Made by a program: the position numbers and the translations under genes. The notes beneath the pieces are model-generated. The model saw only the letters and a list, made by a program, of their open reading frames with translations, searched no databases and had not been told where the DNA came from. From Chryseobacterium gleum (lineage in GTDB: Bacteria > Bacteroidota > Bacteroidia > Flavobacteriales_D > Crocinitomicaceae), in assembly GCA_943326825.2 (NCBI GenBank), contig CALPUT020000002.1, forward strand, positions 1-32,634: a stretch of DNA of 32,634 bases, in the 5' to 3' direction. Positions 25,883 to 32,634 of this stretch are shown here, piece by piece (positions within the stretch are counted from its first letter, which is position 1; each line of letters opens with the position of its first letter).

Positions 25883-28800
25883 ATGAGTGAAAGAATTCTA
25901 AAAGCTTTAATGCAACTTTTTGCAATCATTGCGAAAGTAGATGAAGAAATTGAAAACAATAATTCACATTTAGAAACGAAAAGTACAAATAGTCGAAAAA
26001 TAGTTGAATCCTTTTTAAGGTCCGAATTAAATGCTTCATTAGTTGAAATTTACTTAAAACTATATGAAGAATTCATCTTAATTCATAAAGGGAATCTTAA
26101 AAATAAAATTGCTGAGAAAAAAAGAACATCTGTCAATTCAGTTAAAATCTTACGTATTTGCTCTCAAATAAATGAAGAGTTAACTCAAAAACAGAAAGTG
26201 GTCGTACTTTTCAGAATTTTTGAATATATACAATCAAACTCAGAGATAACTTCGCAAGAAATAGATTTTGTTACTACTGTTTCTGAATCATTCAATGTTT
26301 CCGAACATGAATTTAGCCTAATTAAATATATTCAAAAAAATGATTGGTCTGAAAAAATAGATGACAAAGATGTTTTATACATCACTCCTAATCAGTTCCA
26401 TTTTGACCATGCAAAAACGTTCGTAGTTGATGGTTTAGATAATGAAATTCGAATACTTCGAATAAAAAGCATAAACGCCTTATTTTTCAGATATTTTGGT
26501 CAAGATGAACTGGTAATGAATGGACAAATTGTGTCTAATGATAGAACTTACATTCTAAATCATGGCTCGTCAATAAAGACATTAAAAAGTAAAACCGTTT
26601 ATTACAGCGATGTTATTACTCGTTTTCTTGAAGATAATCATTTTGAGAAAATAGTTTATTCTGTCAATCATATTGATTACAATTTTAAGAATGGTAAAAA
26701 AGGAATTCATAAAATAAATTTAAAAGAAGAATCCGGGAAATTAGTTGGTATAATGGGGGGATCCGGAACAGGAAAATCTACTTTAATCAATATTTTCAAT
26801 GGAAACATTAAACCTTCAAACGGCTCGATAACTATAAACAATATTGATATTCACGCTAACAAACATGATTTAGAAGGTGTAATTGGCTATATTAGTCAAG
26901 ATGATTTATTAATTGAAGAACTTTCCGTTTTTCAAAATTTATATTTCAATACAAAATTATGTTTTGACCAACTTTCAGAATTGTCAATTAATAAGAAAGT
27001 TATTGAAGTTTTAAACGCTGTTGGATTAATTGATGTGAAAGATCTTATCGTTGGGAATGTTTTGGATAAAACAATTTCAGGAGGACAACGAAAACGACTT
27101 AACATAGCTTTAGAATTAATTCGTGAACCTTCTGTTCTGTTTGTTGATGAACCAACCTCAGGATTATCTTCAAGAGATTCTGAAAACATCATGGATTTAT
27201 TGAAAGAATTGGCTTTAAAAGGAAAACTTATTTTCACTGTTATTCATCAGCCTTCTTCAGATATTTTCAAAATGTTTGATCGACTAATCGTATTAGATAA
27301 TGGTGGTTATCCAATTTTTGATGGAAATCCGCTTGATTCGATTGTTTATTTTAAAACACATATTCATCACGTAAATGCTGAAGATAGAGAGTGTAATTTA
27401 TGTGGAAATGTTAATCCTGAACAAATATTCAATATAATCGATGCTAAAGTAGTTGATGAATTTGGAAACTTTACGGATACTAGAAAGACCTCCCCACACG
27501 AATGGAATGAGTTATACAAGCAATATCAATATATTCTCAATAATGAAAAAGTTAGCGAAACTGAAGATAAATTATTACGTGTAAAAACAAATAAGCAATC
27601 AAATAAAAGAACTCAATTCAAAGTGTTTTTTAGTAGAGATGTATTAAGTAAAATTGGAAATACGCAATACATATTAACAAATTCGTTGGTTGCACCGATT
27701 TTAGCTTTAATATTATCATTATTTGTTAGATACTATAAAAAGACAAATAGTTTAAGTGAATATTCATTTTTTGAAAACGAAAACATTCCTCAATACCTAT
27801 TTATTAGTGTTATTGTAGGGCTATTTTTAGGTTTAACCGTTTCAGCTGAAGAAATCAATAAAGACAAGAAAATCCTTAAACGAGAAGAATTTTTAAATTT
27901 ATCTAGAAGTAGTTATTTAGCTTCTAAAATTTCAATTCTCTTTTTAATATCAGCAATTCAAAGTTTCTTGTTTGTTCTAATTGGTAATTACATTTTAGAA
28001 ATCAATAATATGTTACTTCCATTTTGGTTTGTATTATTTTCGATTTCTTGCTTGTCAAATATAATGGGACTTAATATTTCAAGTGCATTTAATTCAGCCA
28101 AAGTAATATACATTGTTATCCCTTTATTGATAATTCCTCAACTTTTACTTAGCGGTGTAATTGTGAAATTTGATAAATTAAATCCAACCATTTCAAAAAC
28201 CAATGAAGTTCCTTTTATAGGAAACATGATGGCTTCTAGATGGGCTTACGAAGCAATTGTAACTGAGCAAGCAACTTACAATGAATATAGTAAGCAGTAC
28301 TTCAAGCTTAAAAAAGCAAAAAGTAAAGCTGCATGGAAAAAAGATTATTGGCTTCCGGAAATGAAAAATGCACTAAATGCATCGAAGCAAATTTTACTTT
28401 TCAATGAGATAGCTGAAGAGCTGAATAATTGGGAGAATTTAAAATGTGAAAGTTGCTTAGACGATTTGAAAAACATTTCTTATTTGTCGAAAAGTGAAAA
28501 AACACACAATTCAATTGCAAAATTTCTAGATGTATTAAACAATCAGTATACTTCTGACTACAATAAATTAACTGTTGACATTGATAACATAACACAAAAA
28601 ATAGGACGCTCCAAATTTGAAAAATTACAAAATGAAAATGAAAATGAAAGTATCAATGAATTAGTTACAAATAAACGAGAAGTAGATAAAATCATTGCAA
28701 CTGAAGATGAATTAATTCAAAAGTCAGATCCTATTTATATTAATCCTTCTGAATATTCATTTTTTAACACACCATTCTACAGCTCTTCTAAATTTTTATT

Positions 28801-28942
28801 TGGTATTGAAATCTCAACATTTTGGGCTAATTGTTTAATCCTTTGGTTCATGACAATTATTACTGGTATCGCTTTATATTATAATTGGCTTAAAAAATTC
28901 ATCGATTACATTCAATATATATTCAGTAAAAATAAAGCATAA
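25883..28942 (+). CDS. ABCG-like ABC transporter (ATPase-permease fusion) with N-terminal TerB-like and FHA-like regions
   Basis: Walker A GGSGTGKST, signature ISGGQRKRLNIALEL, Walker B SVLFVDEPTSGLSSRDS, VIHQPSSDIFKMFDRLIVL, C-terminal TM segments; N-terminal ~150 aa helical region. Confidence 0.88.
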   Translation: MSERILKALMQLFAIIAKVDEEIENNNSHLETKSTNSRKIVESFLRSELNASLVEIYLKLYEEFILIHKGNLKNKIAEKKRTSVNSVKILRICSQINEELTQKQKVVVLFRIFEYIQSNSEITSQEIDFVTTVSESFNVSEHEFSLIKYIQKNDWSEKIDDKDVLYITPNQFHFDHAKTFVVDGLDNEIRILRIKSINALFFRYFGQDELVMNGQIVSNDRTYILNHGSSIKTLKSKTVYYSDVITRFLEDNHFEKIVYSVNHIDYNFKNGKKGIHKINLKEESGKLVGIMGGSGTGKSTLINIFNGNIKPSNGSITINNIDIHANKHDLEGVIGYISQDDLLIEELSVFQNLYFNTKLCFDQLSELSINKKVIEVLNAVGLIDVKDLIVGNVLDKTISGGQRKRLNIALELIREPSVLFVDEPTSGLSSRDSENIMDLLKELALKGKLIFTVIHQPSSDIFKMFDRLIVLDNGGYPIFDGNPLDSIVYFKTHIHHVNAEDRECNLCGNVNPEQIFNIIDAKVVDEFGNFTDTRKTSPHEWNELYKQYQYILNNEKVSETEDKLLRVKTNKQSNKRTQFKVFFSRDVLSKIGNTQYILTNSLVAPILALILSLFVRYYKKTNSLSEYSFFENENIPQYLFISVIVGLFLGLTVSAEEINKDKKILKREEFLNLSRSSYLASKISILFLISAIQSFLFVLIGNYILEINNMLLPFWFVLFSISCLSNIMGLNISSAFNSAKVIYIVIPLLIIPQLLLSGVIVKFDKLNPTISKTNEVPFIGNMMASRWAYEAIVTEQATYNEYSKQYFKLKKAKSKAAWKKDYWLPEMKNALNASKQILLFNEIAEELNNWENLKCESCLDDLKNISYLSKSEKTHNSIAKFLDVLNNQYTSDYNKLTVDIDNITQKIGRSKFEKLQNENENESINELVTNKREVDKIIATEDELIQKSDPIYINPSEYSFFNTPFYSSSKFLFGIEISTFWANCLILWFMTIITGIALYYNWLKKFIDYIQYIFSKNKA

Positions 28943-28972
28943 AAAAAGAGCAACTAACATTGTTAATTGCTC
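28941..28972 (-). terminator. Intrinsic terminator of fabG (possibly bidirectional)
   Basis: GAGCAA-c-TAAC-ATT-GTTA-a-TTGCTC stem with T7 on minus strand, between convergent genes. Confidence 0.75.
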
Positions 28973-28995
28973 CTCCAAAAAATTTTATTTATTGA

Positions 28996-29742
28996 TTACA
29001 TCAACATACCACCACAAACATTAATCGTTTGACCTGTAATATAACCTGACATATCTGATGCTAAAAACACAGTTAAATCAGCTACATCTTTCGGTGAACC
29101 ACCTCTTTTTAATGGAATTGAATTTCTCCAATCTTGAACAACTTTTTGATCTAAAGCAGCAGTCATTTCAGTTTCGATAAAACCAGGAGCAATTGCATTG
29201 CAACGAATATTTCTTGAACCTAATTCTTGAGCGATAGATTTAGTAAAACCAATTAAACCAGCTTTTGATGCTGCATAATTTGATTGACCTGCATTACCAC
29301 TAACTCCAACAACTGAGGACATATTGATAATAGAACCTTTTCTAGCTTTCAACATTGGACGTTGTACAGCTTTTGTTAAGTTAAATGCAGATTTAAGATT
29401 TGTATTCATTACTTCATCCCATTGTTCTTCTGTCATTCTCATTAACAAAGTATCTCTTGTGATACCAGCATTGTTTACTAAAACATCAATTGTTCCAAAC
29501 TCAGCTACTACATCATCAACTAATTTAGATGCTTCGTCAAATTTTCCAGCATCAGACTTAAATCCTTTTGCAACACCACCATTCGCAGACAATTCTGTTT
29601 CTAATGCACTTGCTTTTTCTTCTGATGACAAATAAGTAAATGCCACTTTAGCACCTTGTCTTACACATTCTTCAGCAATTGATTTACCAATTCCTCTTGA
29701 AGCTCCAGTGATTAAAACCACTTTATCTTGTAATAAACCCAT
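28996..29742 (-). CDS. fabG: 3-oxoacyl-[acyl-carrier-protein] reductase
   Basis: ITGASRGIGKSIAE, NNAGITRD, INMSSVVGVSGNAGQSNYAASKAG, APGFIETEMT, SGYITGQTINVCGGMLM. Confidence 0.95.
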   Translation of the reverse strand: MGLLQDKVVLITGASRGIGKSIAEECVRQGAKVAFTYLSSEEKASALETELSANGGVAKGFKSDAGKFDEASKLVDDVVAEFGTIDVLVNNAGITRDTLLMRMTEEQWDEVMNTNLKSAFNLTKAVQRPMLKARKGSIINMSSVVGVSGNAGQSNYAASKAGLIGFTKSIAQELGSRNIRCNAIAPGFIETEMTAALDQKVVQDWRNSIPLKRGGSPKDVADLTVFLASDMSGYITGQTINVCGGMLM

Positions 29743-29820
29743 AATTGTAATTTTCTATTTTAGTAAAGCTTTTGGCTTTAGATTTTCAAAGATAATAAAA
29801 TTGTTAAAGTTGAATTAGAA

Positions 29821-31581
29821 TCAGTTGAAGAAATCCCAAGTAATTCCTAATTGAATTAAGTTCTTTTGAATTGGATACCCCACCAATTGCTGGTTTAATC
29901 GGTTGTTCCAGAAATATCCGATATTACTCATTCTAGCATACATTCTGAATTCGTTGATGGTAATGCCGAAAAATGCTCCCACATTCAACATACTTTGAAA
30001 AGTACTTTTAGTTTGATTCAAAGTCATTACATCCAATACTCTGTTGTAATTTATTAGTTTATAATCTGAAATCCATGAAACATCTGCACCATAGATATAT
30101 TCTAGTTTTTTAGATTTAAACGCTCTCCCTTTTCTAAAAATCCGTGCATTCAAATTATATTTCGGAACATATTGAAAGTTTGATGTTGGAAAAGAAAAAA
30201 TACATCTTGGTTGAATCGTTATTTTACGAAATGTATAACTTCCAAAAACGGTCAAAGTCGTATTAGAAAAACTTTTTATTGTATCATTCCTCCATAGAGA
30301 ATCAATAAAAAAGTAATTATTGTTCATCGTCAAAAATGAAGCTTCTAATCCAATTTGTTTCAATGAATCGAATACATATTTCAACGATCCATCTAAGAAT
30401 ATTCTACTTTGTAGTTGATAATTACTTAGTGAGGTTGTGTAATTATTCGAATAATAATAGCGTTGAAATGGAATAGGTAATTTTTGTTCAACCTTTCCAT
30501 AGATAGATGCATTCAATTTTGAAATTTTAGACGAAATTGAAGTTTCATTGCTCCATTCATTTTTTGCTCCAACCAAATTAAAATTAAATGAATTGACAAG
30601 CGAATATTTTTTATTCAACATTTTTAAATTAGAGCTTAAATTAATTTCACTCGTATCATGATGGATATTACTATTTTGTGTATTCCAATAACGATAGTTC
30701 AACAAAGCATCAAAATAAACATTTCTTAGTTTTGTAAAAATACCTGCCCCATTTTTTAAGCTTGCTAATTGAAATTGATCTCTTGTAATCAAGCTATCAA
30801 TGTAATAATGATTATAATTAGATAGACTTGTCATTTGCTCATTGTAAACTCTGTTGTCTATTTTCAGATGATGACGAGTGATGAATCCTAAAAAACGCAA
30901 TGAATCTTTAAGCACGTTAAAATGATTATCAATTAGCAGATTAACATTCTTTTGTTCTGAATATGTTTTATTTGCTAATGAACTCAAAACATTTACATAT
31001 TCTAAGCCATTCGATAAAATAGTTGAATCATTATAAACACCTCCGTTTAATTTTGTTTTTTTATAGGAATAATTTCCTTCTAATTTAAATGAGTAAAACT
31101 TCCCGTTGCGTCTCAGATTAATCTGAAATGAACGAGAAGTAAAATCACTGTTTTTCAATATACCTTGAGAACTATTTTGATTGATAAAAACATTCAACAA
31201 TACATTTTTCTTAAACGCTTGTTCGAAATCAACGTTTAAGAGTTGAGTCCCTTTTGATCCAAAAGAATAATTAAATCCAATATGAGGTAATGCGGAAAAT
31301 TTGAATGATTGATTTAGAGAATTCCCTTGTAATAATTGAAATTGAGTATGATTCATTAAAAAATCATTCGTCAAATAATTTTGATTTCCAAAACTACCAC
31401 CAGGAATATTTGTAAGAATTCCTGATACTTTAAGATCCATTGAATCAATCGCCCCAGATGATTGATAACCGTATTTTATAGTATCCTTTTCAGTATAAAT
31501 GCTGTTGATTTGACCTTTTACAGAAAAAGCAAGAGAAAAAAGAAAAAGAAAACTTAAACACTTCATGTATCGATAGCTCAA
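29821..31581 (-). CDS. Putative porin / outer-membrane beta-barrel protein (PF14121-like)
   Basis: Signal peptide (MKCLSFLFLFSLAFSVKGQ; likely true start at 31566), beta-rich repeats, C-terminal LIQLGITWDFFN. Confidence 0.8.
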   Translation of the reverse strand: MSYRYMKCLSFLFLFSLAFSVKGQINSIYTEKDTIKYGYQSSGAIDSMDLKVSGILTNIPGGSFGNQNYLTNDFLMNHTQFQLLQGNSLNQSFKFSALPHIGFNYSFGSKGTQLLNVDFEQAFKKNVLLNVFINQNSSQGILKNSDFTSRSFQINLRRNGKFYSFKLEGNYSYKKTKLNGGVYNDSTILSNGLEYVNVLSSLANKTYSEQKNVNLLIDNHFNVLKDSLRFLGFITRHHLKIDNRVYNEQMTSLSNYNHYYIDSLITRDQFQLASLKNGAGIFTKLRNVYFDALLNYRYWNTQNSNIHHDTSEINLSSNLKMLNKKYSLVNSFNFNLVGAKNEWSNETSISSKISKLNASIYGKVEQKLPIPFQRYYYSNNYTTSLSNYQLQSRIFLDGSLKYVFDSLKQIGLEASFLTMNNNYFFIDSLWRNDTIKSFSNTTLTVFGSYTFRKITIQPRCIFSFPTSNFQYVPKYNLNARIFRKGRAFKSKKLEYIYGADVSWISDYKLINYNRVLDVMTLNQTKSTFQSMLNVGAFFGITINEFRMYARMSNIGYFWNNRLNQQLVGYPIQKNLIQLGITWDFFN

Positions 31582-31597
31582 TAAAAGTTAAAGGTAT

Positions 31598-31620
31598 AAA
31601 AAAAGGGGCAAATGCCCCTT
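31598..31620 (-). terminator. Intrinsic terminator of rpsT
   Basis: AAGGGGCATTTGCCCCTT followed by T-run on minus strand. Confidence 0.85.
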
Positions 31621-31645
31621 CAATATTTTCTAAGATCGTAACAAA

Positions 31646-31894
31646 TTATTTTTTGTTAACGAAAACTTGTAATCCTGATTTCAAGTTAGCTGCTTTGTTA
31701 GAATGAATAACATTAACTTTCGCTAATTTATCAATCATTGCAATTACACTTGGTAATAAAGTCACAGCTTCATCTTTAGTAGATGCACGTAATTTACGTA
31801 CCGCATTACGAGTAGTTTTATGAACGTATTTGTTACGTAATCTTTTAGACTCGTTTGATCTAATTCTTTTTTGTGCAGATTTATGATTTGCCAT
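31646..31894 (-). CDS. rpsT: 30S ribosomal protein S20
   Basis: [36 protein letters not shown]. Confidence 0.96.
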   Translation of the reverse strand: MANHKSAQKRIRSNESKRLRNKYVHKTTRNAVRKLRASTKDEAVTLLPSVIAMIDKLAKVNVIHSNKAANLKSGLQVFVNKK

Positions 31895-31931
31895 TTTTTT
31901 CTTTATTATTATTTACAGAACTTAATCCTTG

Positions 31932-32003
31932 TAGCCCATAGGAGAATCGAACTCCTGTTTCCAGGATGAAAACCTGATGTCCTAACCACTAGACGAATGG
32001 GCC
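31932..32003 (-). tRNA. tRNA-Glu (anticodon TTC)
   Basis: GGCCCATTCGTCTAGTGGTTAGGACATCAGGTTTTCATCCTGGAAACAGGAGTTCGATTCTCCTATGGGCTA cloverleaf; CCA not encoded. Confidence 0.95.
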
Positions 32004-32048
32004 TTATTCCTTTTAATTAACCTTACAATATTTCAATTGCTACTTTTG

Positions 32049-32120
32049 TAGCCCATAGGAGAATCGAACTCCTGTTTCCAGGATGAAAACCTGATGTCCT
32101 AACCACTAGACGAATGGGCC
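32049..32120 (-). tRNA. tRNA-Glu (anticodon TTC), identical second copy
   Basis: 72-nt sequence identical to the copy at 31932-32003. Confidence 0.95.
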
Positions 32121-32167
32121 TTAATCCTTTTGTTTCACTTATTAAGCCGCTGCTCAATTTCGGAGTG

Positions 32168-32199
32168 CAAATATAAGCACGATTTTCTTTAATCTCCAA
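32168..32199 (-). promoter_or_regulatory. tRNA-Glu/tRNA-Glu/rpsT promoter, TTG-N21-TATATTTG
   Basis: Minus strand TTG (32199-32197), 21-nt spacer, TATATTTG (32175-32168), 48 nt upstream of the first tRNA. Confidence 0.75.
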
Positions 32200-32252
32200 A
32201 TAAAAACGACTTTTTTTTTATTTTTTTTTGATCTAAATAATATTTTTTTGAA

Positions 32253-32304
32253 AATCAATTATTTAAAAAATAATTTTTCGTTATTATCTTTTAAATAATT
32301 GATT
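32253..32304. repeat. Perfect 16-bp AT-rich inverted repeat downstream of proS
   Basis: AATCAATTATTTAAAA / TTTTAAATAATTGATT with 20-nt loop containing an inner AATAA/TTATT. Confidence 0.7.
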
Positions 32305-32316
32305 AATTTTCTGCTT

Positions 32317-32634
32317 CTAATAAGCTTTCGCAATAACAACTCTTCTTTTTGAAGGTTTACCTGTTACCATACAAACACCTTCTTCATCTTCTGCATCTAA
32401 AGGAATGCATCTAATTGTAGCTTGTGTATCTTGCTTGATTTTCTCTTCCGTTTCTGAAGTTCCATCCCAATGAACCAAATAGAAACCACCTTTTTCTTTT
32501 AATTGAGTCTTAAATTCTTCGTAAGTATCAACTTTATGAAAATTCTCCGTTCTAAATTTTGCAGCTCTGTTGTAAAGATTCGTCTGTATATCTTCTAATA
32601 AGTTATGGATATAAGTTTCCAATCCTTCAAAGTC
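32317..32634 (-). CDS. proS: Proline--tRNA ligase, C-terminal part (5' end beyond window)
   Basis: Frame continues past the listed start (TTG) to window end (…[11 protein letters not shown]); [32 protein letters not shown]…[18 protein letters not shown] matches class II ProRS C-terminus. Confidence 0.88.
   Translation of the reverse strand, partial: DFEGLETYIHNLLEDIQTNLYNRAAKFRTENFHKVDTYEEFKTQLKEKGGFYLVHWDGTSETEEKIKQDTQATIRCIPLDAEDEEGVCMVTGKPSKRRVVIAKAY

Noticed and set aside
26932-27237. 101-aa minus-strand ORF inside the ABCG-like gene
   Set aside because: Antisense to the conserved ATPase motifs.
29324-29635. 103-aa plus-strand ORF antisense to fabG
   Set aside because: fabG is unequivocal; this is an antisense shadow ORF.
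31932-32120. Direct repeat initially considered as a CRISPR or mobile-element repeat
   Set aside because: The repeated unit folds as tRNA-Glu; it is a tandem tRNA gene pair.

Overview
AT-rich window that looks like a conserved chromosomal segment of a Bacteroidota/Flavobacteriales-type genome. The taxonomy is inferred from fused SecDF, TAnnTTTG promoter boxes, and the DUF4924, SiaC-like and PF14121-like families. About 34 CDS are supported. They are mostly housekeeping genes: dapB, lepB, a WbqC-like gene, an ECF sigma factor, trmN6-like/rimM/rpsP, radC, secDF, wecB, hemB, fabG, rpsT and the C-terminal part of proS. There are also two identical tRNA-Glu(TTC) genes, several intrinsic terminators, and promoters matching the Bacteroidota consensus. 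I see no CRISPR array, transposase, integrase or prophage. The items most worth a second look are: (1) a possible unannotated ~65-75 nt sRNA at ~3445-3513 with its own promoter, a GGTGGTTAGGTTAGG motif and a strong terminator; (2) a three-gene cassette at 24537-28942 encoding a lipoprotein, a small secreted protein and a 1019-aa ABCG-like transporter with TerB-like and possible FHA-like N-terminal regions, a CxxC linker and a very long predicted extracytoplasmic loop; (3) a perfect 14-bp hairpin abutting the radC start codon; (4) a GTTAC-N20-TATATTTGTACT promoter architecture shared by two loci. All assignments come from reading the sequence and protein motifs; no database search was run.
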